Part shown: piece by piece, positions 15,354 to 23,611 of the stretch
Layout of the letters: each line of letters starts with the position of its first letter
Position numbering within the stretch: position 1 is the first letter of the stretch
Notes under the pieces: model-generated
The model's input: the letters and a program-made list of their open reading frames with translations, nothing else
Database searches by the model: none
What the model was told of the DNA's origin: nothing
Translations under genes and position numbers: made by a program
NCBI GenBank assembly: GCA_035531775.1
Contig: DATKSG010000079.1
Location: 1-64,000, forward strand
Origin: DATKSG01 sp035531775
GTDB lineage: Bacteria > Actinomycetota > Acidimicrobiia > Acidimicrobiales > UBA8190
DNA length: 64,000 bases
Direction: 5' to 3'

Positions 15354-16906
15354 GCGTCGTCGTGGTGGGCTCGGGGGCGGCCGGGCTGTCGGCGGCGCTG
15401 GCGGCGGCGGTGTCGGGCGCCGACGTGGTGGTGCTGGAGGCCTCGCCGTGGGTGGGCGGGACCACGGCCATGTCGGGCGGCGTGGTTTGGGCGCCGGGCA
15501 ACCACCTGGCCGGCGACGAGGCGGAGCGCCGCCACGACCGTGAGCAGGCGGGCCGGTACCTGCGGGCCCTGGGCGGCGGCGGCCTGAACCTGGGATCGGT
15601 GGACGCCTTCGTGGATGACGTCGGGCGGGTGGTGCGGACGGTGGGGGAGCACACCGCGTTGTGCTGGGAGCTTCTCGAGAGCTGGCCCGACTATCGCGGC
15701 GATCTGCCCGGGGCCAGCGTTGGCCGGCGTTCGCTGTGGCCGGCACCGTTGGCTCTGCCCTGGTCGGTGGCCGCCCGGGTTCGCCCCGACCCAGCGGCGG
15801 CGGCCGGTGGCCACGACGGCGCGGCCGCTCACGACGACGGCGCGGCCGCTCACGACGACGGCGCCGTGCTGCGCGGCCCGGTGCGCGGACGGGTCCTGGT
15901 GGGCGCACTGCTCGCCGCCTTGGCCGACCTGGGGGTGGAGGTGCGCACTGCTTGCCGGGTGGCGGGGCTGATGACGGGCTCTGACGGCGTGGCCGGAGTG
16001 GTGCTCGACGGTGAGCGCCTCGAGGGGCGGGTGGTGTTGGCCAGCGGCGGATTCCAGTTCGACGTGGCACTGGCCGAAGCCCATCTTGGTGGGGTGCCGG
16101 TGGCGGCCATGGGTGAGCCGTGCTGCACCGGTGACGGACTGCGCATGGCCGAGCGGGCCGGCGCCACCCTCGTCACCATGGACGAGGGCTGGTGGATGCC
16201 GGCCATGAGCGTGCCCGGTGAGCAACTCGAGGGCGCCGCGTTCTTCCGCCCGTTGCACAGCGAGCGAGCCCAGCCCGGCGCCGTGGTGGTGGACGGCTCG
16301 GGACGGCGCTTCGTCGACGAGGCGCAGAACTACGGGGACGTGGGCCAGGCCATGCGCCGGGTTGCGCCCGGCGCGCCCGGCGCCATGGCCCCGAGGTGGT
16401 GGATGGTGTTCGACGGCGCTTACCGGGAGCGCTACCCGGTGGGCCCGTTGGCACCGGGCGACCTGGACCCGCCTTGGTTGACGGTGGCCGACGACGTGGC
16501 CGGCCTGGCCCGGATCCTCGGCCTCGACGCTCTGGAGGACACCGTGGCCCGCTTCAACGCCGGGGCCGAGCGTGGGGTCGACCCCGACTTCGGCCGGGGA
16601 GAGCATCCCTATGACCGCTGGATCGGTGATCCTGGCGCTGCCCACCCGACGCTCGCTGCCTTGACCCGGGCTCCGTACTACGCGCTGGAGGTCCATCTGG
16701 GGTGCATGGGCACCAAGGGCGGCCCGCGCACCGACGACCGGGGCCGCGTGCTCGGCGGCGGAGCTTGGGTGTGCCGCGGCCTTTACGCGGCGGGCAACGC
16801 GGCGGGTAGCCCCTTCGGATCGGTCACGGCGGCCGGGGGTGCAACACTCGGCCCGGCCATGGCCTTCGGCTACCGGGCCGGGGAGGCAGCAGTGAGCGAC
16901 CCATGA
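15350..16906 (+). CDS. ketosteroid-dehydrogenase-like flavoprotein
   Basis: 518 residues, GTG 15350 overlapping the SDR stop. N-terminal FAD dinucleotide site VVGSGAAGLSAALAA...VVVLEAS, then WVGGTTAMSGGVVWAPGNH; the C-terminus has GTKGGPRTDDRGRVL and GLYAAGNAAGSPFG...GPAMAFGY, the signature layout of 3-ketosteroid delta1-dehydrogenases and related FAD dehydrogenases. Actual steroid use is not proven. Residues about 155-172 are a His/Asp/Ala repeat (AAAHDDG) created by a 21-bp DNA repeat, probably a surface loop. It fits an alpha,beta-desaturation step in the operon. Confidence 0.85.
   Translation: MSVVVVGSGAAGLSAALAAAVSGADVVVLEASPWVGGTTAMSGGVVWAPGNHLAGDEAERRHDREQAGRYLRALGGGGLNLGSVDAFVDDVGRVVRTVGEHTALCWELLESWPDYRGDLPGASVGRRSLWPAPLALPWSVAARVRPDPAAAAGGHDGAAAHDDGAAAHDDGAVLRGPVRGRVLVGALLAALADLGVEVRTACRVAGLMTGSDGVAGVVLDGERLEGRVVLASGGFQFDVALAEAHLGGVPVAAMGEPCCTGDGLRMAERAGATLVTMDEGWWMPAMSVPGEQLEGAAFFRPLHSERAQPGAVVVDGSGRRFVDEAQNYGDVGQAMRRVAPGAPGAMAPRWWMVFDGAYRERYPVGPLAPGDLDPPWLTVADDVAGLARILGLDALEDTVARFNAGAERGVDPDFGRGEHPYDRWIGDPGAAHPTLAALTRAPYYALEVHLGCMGTKGGPRTDDRGRVLGGGAWVCRGLYAAGNAAGSPFGSVTAAGGATLGPAMAFGYRAGEAAVSDP
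15812..15866. repeat. 21-bp in-frame repeat inside the flavoprotein gene
   Basis: A full copy at 15830-15850 is flanked by an 18-bp copy (15812-15829) missing one codon and a partial copy from 15851. It codes for the AAAHDDG repeat. Confidence 0.85.
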
Positions 16907-18267
16907 GCACCCACGAGCCCACTTCAGACGCCACCGGCAGCGGCCCCGATGCCGTGCAGCGCCTCCTCGACGCCGAGCGTCGCCCGGTGCCCTCGGCTCT
17001 GCGCGCCACCGGTGCGGGCGCACCGGGCCCGGCGCGCGTGGCGCGCCGCGGCTACGTGGCGCCCGAGGCGCACGCCGCCGAGGTCGAGCTGATCTGGCGG
17101 CGTGTGTGGCAGATGGCGTGCCGGCTCGAGCAGATCCCCGAGGTGGGCGACAGCCTGGTCTACGACATCGCCGGCATGTCGCTCGTGGTGGTGCGCAGCG
17201 CCGCCGACGAGGTGCGCGCCTTCCACAACAGCTGTCTGCACCGCGGCACCCGGCTGCGCACGCAGCCCGGTCACTTAGACGAGCTGCGCTGCCCCTTCCA
17301 CGGCTTCACCTGGCGTCTCGACGGCTCCTTCGCCGGCATGCCGTGTCCTTGGGACTTCCCCCACGTGGAGCCGGAGTCCTTCTGCCTGCCCGAGGCGCAA
17401 GTGGGCATGTGGGGCGGCTTCGTCTTCGTGCACCTGGGGGAGGACCCCGAGGCCCTGGATTCCTACCTCGAGATCCTGCCCGAGCACTTCGCCGCCTGGC
17501 CGCTCGAGGAGCGCTACTTGGCCGCCCACGTGGTGCGGGTGCTGCCGTGCAACTGGAAGGTGGCCCTCGAGGCCTTCATCGAGAGCTACCACACCGTGGC
17601 CGTGCACCCGCAGCTGCTGACCACGAGCGGGGACACCCAGACCGAGTACGACGTGTACGAGGGCGTGCGCCACGTGAACCGCATGATCACCCCGGTGGGC
17701 ATCGCCAGCGGGCACGTAGAGCGCCACGTGTCGGAACAGGAGATCGTGGACGCCATGTTCCTGTCCGGCGACGAGGCGTCGGCGGTCCCCGAAGGCGCCT
17801 CGGCCCGCTCGGTGCTGGCTGACCGGGTGCGATCGGAGTTGGCGGCGCGCACGGGGCGGTCGCACGACGAGGTGACCGACTGCGAGGCGCTCGACGCCAT
17901 CGAGTACTTCGTCTTCCCCAACTTCGTGCCGTGGGCCGGCTACACCACGCCGCTCGTCTACCGTTTCCGCCCCTACGGGCACGACCCGGGCCGCTCGGTG
18001 ATGGACGTGATGCTCCTCGAGCCGGTGCCGGCCGGGGGGCGACCGGCGGCGGCGGTCACGCGCCATCTGGGCGAGGGCGATCGATGGGCCGATGCACCCG
18101 AGCTCGGCTACCTCGGCCGCATACTCGACCAGGACACCGCCACCTTGGGACGGGTCCAACGCGGCCTCGAATCGGCCGACAGGCCCGATCTGGTGTTCTC
18201 GGCCTACCAGGAGAGCCGGATCCGCCACTTCCACGCCACGCTCGACCTCTATCTCGGCCGGGGCTGA
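16903..18267 (+). CDS. Rieske non-heme iron oxygenase, alpha subunit
   Basis: 454 residues, ATGA overlap with the flavoprotein. The Rieske [2Fe-2S] ligands are C111-L-H113 and C130-x2-H133, and the mononuclear iron site is in IESYHTVAVHPQ (H230, H235), all intact. These enzymes hydroxylate aromatic rings or alicyclic C-H bonds with electrons from a reductase; no reductase or ferredoxin is visible nearby, so it must borrow one. The operon position suggests it acts on the same compound as the flavoprotein and LLM enzyme. Confidence 0.9.
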   Translation: MSTHEPTSDATGSGPDAVQRLLDAERRPVPSALRATGAGAPGPARVARRGYVAPEAHAAEVELIWRRVWQMACRLEQIPEVGDSLVYDIAGMSLVVVRSAADEVRAFHNSCLHRGTRLRTQPGHLDELRCPFHGFTWRLDGSFAGMPCPWDFPHVEPESFCLPEAQVGMWGGFVFVHLGEDPEALDSYLEILPEHFAAWPLEERYLAAHVVRVLPCNWKVALEAFIESYHTVAVHPQLLTTSGDTQTEYDVYEGVRHVNRMITPVGIASGHVERHVSEQEIVDAMFLSGDEASAVPEGASARSVLADRVRSELAARTGRSHDEVTDCEALDAIEYFVFPNFVPWAGYTTPLVYRFRPYGHDPGRSVMDVMLLEPVPAGGRPAAAVTRHLGEGDRWADAPELGYLGRILDQDTATLGRVQRGLESADRPDLVFSAYQESRIRHFHATLDLYLGRG

Positions 18268-18269
18268 CG

Positions 18270-19880
18270 GTGGCGGCGTCAGGTCCGCCGGCCGAGCGCC
18301 CGGCCGACCGGGCCGAGGTGCTCGACACCACGGTGGCGAGCATCCTGCGACAGGCGGCGGCCCGGGCCCCGGGCACCGTGGGGCTGGTAGACCCGGCGGC
18401 GAACCCCCGACGGCGATGGACCTACGCCGACATGCTGGCCGAAGCTGAGCGGGTGTCGCTGGCGTTGCGGGCGCGCTTCGCGCCGGGCGAGCGCATCGCC
18501 GTGTACGCCCCCAGCCTGGTCGAGTCGTTGCTGCTCACCTACGGCGCCGCCCTGGCCCGCATGGTCCTGGTGCCGGTGAACCCGGCTCTGCGCCCGGCCG
18601 AGTTGGCCCACGTGGTCGGGCAGTCGGGCGCGGCGGGCATCTTCCTGACGGCACGGTGGCGCGACCAGGACCTCCACCAGGCGCTGCGCTCGGTGCGAAG
18701 TGAGCTCCCCGAGCTGCGCCGGGTGGTCGACTTCGCCGACTGGGCGGCGTTCTGCGCGCCGGCCCCTGACGATGTGACCGCCGGCGCCGCCGATCCGGCG
18801 GGTCTTCACGATCCCGACGACCCCGCCCCTGACGATGTGGCCCAGATCGTCTACACCTCGGGCACCACCGGCGCCCCCAAAGGCGCCATGCTCACCCACC
18901 GGGGCATGACCAACGCGGCGCGGCTGGGCGCCATGCGCTTCACCATGACCGCCGGTGACATCTACCTGCAGGCCATGCCCCTGTTCCACGTGGGCGGCCA
19001 GGTGGTGTCGCTCCAGATCTGCCAGCAGCTGGCCACGGCGGTGCTGCTGCCCTCCTTCGATCCCGCCGTCGTGCTCGAGTTGGTGGAGTCCGAGCGCATC
19101 ACCCTCACGTGCGGCGTGCCCACCATGCTCTTGGCGTTGGCCGAGCATCCCGACTTCACCCGCCGCGACCTGTCGAGCCTGCGCGCCGTGAGCTCTGGCG
19201 GCGCAGTGGTACCCACCGAGCTGGTCCGGCGTATCGAGTCGGCGCTCGGAGTGCGCTTCGCCATCGTCTTCGGCCAGACCGAGGCGTGCGGCTTCATCTC
19301 CCAGACCGAGCTCGACGACGACGACGAGGTGAAGGCGCAGAGCCTGGGCCGGCCGCTGCCGTCGGTGGAGGTGAGGGTGGTCGACGAGGCGCGCCACGTC
19401 GTCGAGTTGGGCCAGGTGGGCGAGCTCGAGGTGCGCGGCCCCAACACCATGGTGGGCTACCACGCCCTGGACGAGGCCAGCGCCGAAGTCCTCGGCCCCG
19501 ACGGCTGGTTGCGCACCGGCGACCTGGTGGACATGGACGGCGGCGGCGTGCTGCGCATGCGGGGACGGCGCAAGGACATGATCGTGAGCGGCGGCGAGAA
19601 CGTCTTCCCGGTGGAGGTGGAGGAGGCTTTGGCCACCCACCCGGCCGTGGCCCAAGCCGCTGTGCTGGGCGTCCCCGACAGGCGGTGGGGGGAGGCCGTG
19701 GTGGCCGTGGTGCGGCCGGTCCCCGGGGCCGAGGTGGACGCAGAGGCGCTGGCCGCCCACCTGCGCCTCCGCCTGGCGCCGTACAAGGTCCCCAAGCGGT
19801 GGGAGTTCGTTGACGAGCTCCCCCTCACGGCGTCGGGGAAGGTGCAGAAGTACGTCCTACGTGACCGCTTCACCGCGTGA
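18270..19880 (+). CDS. acyl-CoA synthetase (AMP-forming)
   Basis: 536 residues, GTG 18270 two bases after the Rieske gene. AMP-binding motif YTSGTTGAPKGAM (about 195-207), FGQTEACGF, GWLRTGDL, GRRKDMIVSGGENVFPVEVE and the C-terminal catalytic Lys in LTASGKVQKY are all present, so it is a functional adenylate-forming ligase that activates a carboxylic acid to its CoA thioester. It either primes the operon substrate or activates a late acid product. Confidence 0.92.
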   Translation: MAASGPPAERPADRAEVLDTTVASILRQAAARAPGTVGLVDPAANPRRRWTYADMLAEAERVSLALRARFAPGERIAVYAPSLVESLLLTYGAALARMVLVPVNPALRPAELAHVVGQSGAAGIFLTARWRDQDLHQALRSVRSELPELRRVVDFADWAAFCAPAPDDVTAGAADPAGLHDPDDPAPDDVAQIVYTSGTTGAPKGAMLTHRGMTNAARLGAMRFTMTAGDIYLQAMPLFHVGGQVVSLQICQQLATAVLLPSFDPAVVLELVESERITLTCGVPTMLLALAEHPDFTRRDLSSLRAVSSGGAVVPTELVRRIESALGVRFAIVFGQTEACGFISQTELDDDDEVKAQSLGRPLPSVEVRVVDEARHVVELGQVGELEVRGPNTMVGYHALDEASAEVLGPDGWLRTGDLVDMDGGGVLRMRGRRKDMIVSGGENVFPVEVEEALATHPAVAQAAVLGVPDRRWGEAVVAVVRPVPGAEVDAEALAAHLRLRLAPYKVPKRWEFVDELPLTASGKVQKYVLRDRFTA

Positions 19881-19928
19881 GGCGAAGTGCCAGACTCCTG
19901 CGGTGAGCCAGCACCCGGTCGTCGCCCC

Positions 19929-21680
19929 ATGAGCGTCGTCAGGGAGCCCGAGCGCCAGCAGGTGGGCGGCCAGGGGAGCGTTGCGCCCCAGGTCGCCGGC
20001 CCCAACCCGGCGGCGGCCGAGGATGTCGACACCCGGGGCCTGCACGTAGCCGAGTGCGCGGCGTGGAGCCTCGTGTGGCTGGCCGTGCTCACCGCCGGTG
20101 TGGACGTGTGGGGCTTCTGGTGGTCATCGCCGGTCACAGTGGCCCTGGCCCCCCTGATGGTGCTGGCCGGCCTGGCCGGCCTGGTCGCCACCTGGGTGGC
20201 GCGCAGCCCGCGCTTGCCGTGGTTGCAACGCAGCGCGTTGGGCGCCGTGCTCGTCTCCATCCTCATGCCTCAAGCTGTCATCTTGCACACGCGCACCTTC
20301 TACAGCACCGACTCGGCGGCCTTCGACCATGTGGCCGCCGGTGCCCTGCTGCATGGGCACAACCCCTACACCGCCTCCATGGCCCCCGCTGCCCGGCTTT
20401 TGTCAGTGCCGGCGCGGTACTGGACGTACACGGTGAGCGGTGGCCACGTGGCCCATGTCTCGTACCCGGCCGGCTCGTTCCTGGTCGACGCGGCGGCCAT
20501 GGCCCTGGGCTTCCATCACGTGGTGGTCGACTGGGTGGACCTCTTCGCCTGGGTGGCCTGCGCCGTGCTCTTCTTCGTCCTGCTGCCAGTGTCGCTGCGC
20601 TGGTTGTCGGCGCTGCTGGCTCTGACCCCGATCTTCGTCGGCATGTTCACCTCGGGCGGGACCGACGCCGTGTTCCTCCCTCTACTGGTGCTGGCGGTGT
20701 GGCGCTGGGACCGCTTCGCCGTGCCGGGGGAGAGGAGCATGGCCCGGTGGCTCGGGCCGGTGGCCCTCGGGCTCGCCTGCGCCGTCAAGCAGACGCCGTG
20801 GTTCTGTCTGGCGCCGCTGGCCTTGGGCGTGGCCTTCGAGGCCCGGCTCCACGGCCGCAGGGCGTGGAGGGTGGCCGAGCGCTATGTGGCCACCACAGCG
20901 GCCGTGTTCGGGGTGGTGAATCTGCCCTTCGTACTGTGGCAACCCGGGGCCTGGAGCCGCGGCACGCTGCTCCCCTTCTTTGGCGGCCTGGTGGCCGACG
21001 GCCAGGGGCTCGTCTCCCTGGCTACCCACGGCGTCACCGGTGGGGCCGACCTGACGGTGCTGAGCTTGGCTGGGGCGCTCACCTACCTGGCCCTGCTCGG
21101 CGCTTTGGCCACCTGGTACGCGCCGCTTAAGCGGGTGTGGATGCTGCTGCTGCCGGTTGCCTTCTTCGTGTCGCCGCGCAGCCTTTCGAGCTATCTCGTC
21201 GACCTTTTCCCGGTGGCGGTGGTGGCCGCCGTGTCGGTGCACGGCGTCGGCCCGGGCCACTCCGAGGCGGGAGCCTGGCGGCGACGCTCGGCGCTGCTGG
21301 TGGGGCTGCCCGGCCTGCTGGCGGCAGTGGCGGCCGTGGTGGCGCTGTCGTCGCACCCGTTGACGCTCCGCGTCGATGCCGTGGCCGTCACCCACGGCGG
21401 ACGACAGGTGCAGGCCGTGACTGTCACCGTGGTGAACGACACCGCCCAAGTCGAAGTCCCGCACTTTCTGGTGAACACCGGCGCCGGAACTGCCGGCTTC
21501 TGGGGGGTGGCGGGGGGTGGGTCTATGACGCTCGGCCCACACCGATCGGCCACCGTGACATTGCTGTCCCCAGTGCGCACCACGGCCCCCCAGCACGGGG
21601 CCCGTTGGTTGGTGGAGGCCTACGTGTCCCACCCTGATGCCTTGAGCACCTCGGCCATGGAGGTGTGGGCAGGGCGGTAG
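19929..21680 (+). CDS. GT-C-like polytopic membrane protein
   Basis: 583 residues from ATG 19929. About ten to twelve hydrophobic segments; the first large outer loop has STDSAAFDHVAAGALLHGHNPYTAS, the Asp and G-x-NPY pattern of GT87/DUF2029-type polyprenyl-phosphate-dependent glycosyltransferases, and a soluble beta-rich tail follows residue 480. A sugar or mannose transferase role in the envelope is likely but not proven. The 48-base gap after the ligase separates it from the catabolic operon in function, though read-through is possible. Confidence 0.7.
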   Translation: MSVVREPERQQVGGQGSVAPQVAGPNPAAAEDVDTRGLHVAECAAWSLVWLAVLTAGVDVWGFWWSSPVTVALAPLMVLAGLAGLVATWVARSPRLPWLQRSALGAVLVSILMPQAVILHTRTFYSTDSAAFDHVAAGALLHGHNPYTASMAPAARLLSVPARYWTYTVSGGHVAHVSYPAGSFLVDAAAMALGFHHVVVDWVDLFAWVACAVLFFVLLPVSLRWLSALLALTPIFVGMFTSGGTDAVFLPLLVLAVWRWDRFAVPGERSMARWLGPVALGLACAVKQTPWFCLAPLALGVAFEARLHGRRAWRVAERYVATTAAVFGVVNLPFVLWQPGAWSRGTLLPFFGGLVADGQGLVSLATHGVTGGADLTVLSLAGALTYLALLGALATWYAPLKRVWMLLLPVAFFVSPRSLSSYLVDLFPVAVVAAVSVHGVGPGHSEAGAWRRRSALLVGLPGLLAAVAAVVALSSHPLTLRVDAVAVTHGGRQVQAVTVTVVNDTAQVEVPHFLVNTGAGTAGFWGVAGGGSMTLGPHRSATVTLLSPVRTTAPQHGARWLVEAYVSHPDALSTSAMEVWAGR

Positions 21681-21703
21681 CCACAGCCACCGGAGAATTT
21701 CGC

Positions 21704-21732
21704 TTGCGCCTTACGAAAGGATCTGCTTACAT
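21704..21732 (+). promoter_or_regulatory. promoter for a leaderless ArsR transcript
   Basis: TTGCGC (21704-21709), 17-base spacer, TTACAT (21727-21732), then 7 bases to the GTG at 21740, so transcription would start at or next to the start codon. Small dyads (CCTT-N4-AAGG and CTTA-CA-TAAG) overlap the elements and could be the ArsR operator. Confidence 0.55.
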
Positions 21733-21739
21733 AAGGGCC

Positions 21740-22054
21740 GTGGACGCCGCCCTCCGAGCTCTGGCCGATCCGACGCGGCGCCGGATCCTCGAGCTGGTGC
21801 GCAGCGACGAGCTGGCCGCCGGTGAGATCGCCCAGCACTTCGACACCAGTCGCCCGGCGGTGTCGCAGCACCTGCGGGTGCTGGTCGACGCCGGCCTGCT
21901 CGAGCAGCGTCGCCAGTCCACGCGCCTGTTGTACCGGGCGCGGGCCGAAGGGTTGGACGAGGTGAGGCAATACCTCGACGGCTTCTGGTCCTTCGGCCTG
22001 CAACGTCTCAAGCGAGCCGTGGAGCACGACACGGGCAGGAGGAGCCATCCATGA
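21740..22054 (+). CDS. ArsR-family repressor
   Basis: 104 residues. Winged-helix pattern ALADPTRRRILELV, GEIAQHFDTSRPAVSQHLRVLVDAGLLEQRR. No metal-binding Cys set is visible, placing it with the group of ArsR regulators that sit next to SRPBCC genes. GTG 21740 is chosen because an apparent promoter ends 7 bases earlier and no ribosome site is seen, suggesting leaderless translation. It overlaps the next gene (ATGA). Confidence 0.85.
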   Translation: MDAALRALADPTRRRILELVRSDELAAGEIAQHFDTSRPAVSQHLRVLVDAGLLEQRRQSTRLLYRARAEGLDEVRQYLDGFWSFGLQRLKRAVEHDTGRRSHP

Positions 22055-22515
22055 CGATCGTCGACGGTGTCATCGAACAGGAGATACGGGTGCAGGCGGC
22101 CCCGGCCGAGGTCTTCCCGTACTTCACCGACCCGGCCAAGATGCGGCGCTGGCAAGGCGTCGACCACACACTGGAAGCCCGCCCCGGCGGCGTCTACCGC
22201 GTCGACATGAACGGAACCATGGTGGCGAGCGGCACCTTCATCGAAATCGACCCGCCCCGGCGGGTGGTGTTCAGCTTCGGCTGGGAAGGCGAGGGCCAAC
22301 CGGTGCCTCCGGGGTCGTCCACGGTGGAGGTGACCTTGACCCCCGATGGTGACGGCACCGTGGTCCGCCTGGTGCACCGCGGGCTCGGCGACGAGGCTCT
22401 GTCTTCGCACGGCGAAGGGTGGGAGCACTACCTCGGGCGCCTGTCGGCGGTGGCAGGTGGCTCGGACCCCGGGCCCGATCCGTGGGCGGCCCGACCCGAC
22501 GGGTCGGCTGCCTGA
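22051..22515 (+). CDS. SRPBCC / AHSA1-like protein
   Basis: 154 residues. QEIRVQAAPAEVFPYFTDPAKMRRWQG and the later GTFIEIDPPRRVVFSFGW are typical of the Aha1/SRPBCC helix-grip fold, which binds hydrophobic ligands. Coupled to the ArsR gene; ArsR-SRPBCC-YciI trios recur in actinobacteria and are thought to respond to small organic compounds, but no substrate is known. Confidence 0.87.
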   Translation: MTIVDGVIEQEIRVQAAPAEVFPYFTDPAKMRRWQGVDHTLEARPGGVYRVDMNGTMVASGTFIEIDPPRRVVFSFGWEGEGQPVPPGSSTVEVTLTPDGDGTVVRLVHRGLGDEALSSHGEGWEHYLGRLSAVAGGSDPGPDPWAARPDGSAA

Positions 22516-22544
22516 TCCTCCTGGATCACCAGCGCCCTGACACG

Positions 22545-22588
22545 CCTACACAAAGAACCTGTCGCACCTACACAAAGAACCTGTCACA
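22545..22588. repeat. 22-bp tandem repeat before the YciI-like gene
   Basis: Two copies of a 22-bp unit beginning CCTACACAAAGAACCTGTC (22545-22566, 22567-22588) with a degenerate third copy running to the ribosome site. It is A/C-rich, unlike its surroundings, and occupies most of the SRPBCC-YciI gap. Confidence 0.85.
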
Positions 22589-22614
22589 TCTACAGAGAGA
22601 AAGAGAGCACAGCC

Positions 22615-22929
22615 ATGGCCAAGTTCCTCCTCGCCTACACCGGCGGCAAGATGGGGGAGACCCCCGAAGCGCAGCAGCAACAGATGGACCTGTGGATGGG
22701 CTGGTTCGGCTCGTTGGGCGAAGCCATCGTCGACCCCGGCAACCCGCTCGGCACCTCGGCCTCGGTGTCGGCCGACGGGTCGGTGTCCGACAGCGGGCGC
22801 CTCGGGCTCAACGGCTACAGCGTCATCACCGCCGACAGCCTGCACGACGCCGTGACCAAGGCCAAGGGCTGCCCGGTGCTGAGCTCGGGCGGGTCGGTTG
22901 ACGTGTACGAGGCCATGCCGATCGGCTGA
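22615..22929 (+). CDS. YciI/YCII-related small protein
   Basis: 104 residues, MAKFLLAYTGGKMGETPE...DLWMGWFGSLGEAIVDPGNPLG, with GYSVITADSLHDAVTKAKGCPVL near the end: the YCII-related dimeric alpha-beta barrel fold. Genes of this type travel with ArsR/SRPBCC pairs and ECF sigma factors. Enzymatic activity is unknown. A ribosome site (GAGAGAAAGAGAG) precedes the ATG. Confidence 0.82.
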   Translation: MAKFLLAYTGGKMGETPEAQQQQMDLWMGWFGSLGEAIVDPGNPLGTSASVSADGSVSDSGRLGLNGYSVITADSLHDAVTKAKGCPVLSSGGSVDVYEAMPIG

Positions 22930-23005
22930 GCACCAAACTCCCCGGTGGGTCCCCCCGAGCATCCGCTTCACCCGCCGGGAGCGGGCTTGCCTTGGATAGC
23001 CCAAG

Positions 23006-23455
23006 ATGGTGGGCATGGATCGCACGCCCGCAGCCCTGGCCAGCCGAGCCCTCGGCCCCCGAACCCTCGGCCCCCGAACCCTCGGCCCCCGAACCCTGGC
23101 CAGCCGAGCCCTGGCCGCCGTGCTCGTGGCCGGGGCCGTCTTGGCCGGATGCGGGGGGTCGGGCGGGCCGGTGTCGGTCGGGCCGGCTCAAAGCGGCCAA
23201 ACCGTTACCGTCACCCAGGGTCAGAAGATTGTCGTCACGTTGCCGGGCACCAACTGGACCTTCAACCTGGACCCCCCCTTCGGCCCCCTGGCGGAGACCT
23301 CGAGCGAGGTTGCCTCGAGGCGTTCGAGCACGGTTACGGCGGTTTTCTTGGCCGGTGCAAAAGGTGGTGCCACCATCGATGCCCTGCCCTGTGCGTCGGT
23401 GCCGTGCCGGGCCGGCAAGGCCGGTTTCGTGCTCCACGTGGTGGTGCAATCCTGA
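23006..23455 (+). CDS. predicted lipoprotein with beta-sandwich domain
   Basis: 149 residues (ATG 23006; ATG 23015 also possible). A signal sequence ends in a lipobox LAGC (Cys near residue 49). Its n-region carries three LGPRT repeats from a 15-bp DNA repeat. The mature part (VTVTQGQKIVVTLPGTNWTF ... AGFVLHVVVQS) reads as a single beta domain; spacing of conserved Gly, Trp and Val resembles chagasin-like (I42) protease inhibitors, a tentative match. It lies directly upstream of the secreted S53 peptidase gene, same strand. Confidence 0.65.
   Translation: MVGMDRTPAALASRALGPRTLGPRTLGPRTLASRALAAVLVAGAVLAGCGGSGGPVSVGPAQSGQTVTVTQGQKIVVTLPGTNWTFNLDPPFGPLAETSSEVASRRSSTVTAVFLAGAKGGATIDALPCASVPCRAGKAGFVLHVVVQS
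23036..23110. repeat. A-B-B-B-A 15-bp repeat array in the lipoprotein signal region
   Basis: Three identical CTCGGCCCCCGAACC units (23051-23095) are flanked on both sides by CTGGCCAGCCGAGCC (23036-23050 and 23096-23110). All units are 15 bp and in frame. Confidence 0.9.
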
Positions 23456-23462
23456 TCGACGG

Positions 23463-23493
23463 TTGACCTCACACTGCTCGCGTCCGCTAGCAT
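23463..23493 (+). promoter_or_regulatory. candidate promoter of the S53 peptidase
   Basis: TTGACC (23463-23468) and TAGCAT (23488-23493) are separated by 19 bases in the gap after the lipoprotein gene, about 120 bases before the peptidase start. Spacing is slightly long; low confidence. Confidence 0.4.
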
Positions 23494-23611
23494 TCTGTGG
23501 GCAGAAGCGCGTTTGGGCGGAACGGCGTGGATGATCCGCTCTCGGTGGCCGTCGCTTCAGTTCGGTTACTTCGAAGGCCAGTGCAGTCCCTGAGCGGAAG
23601 GGCGGAACACC

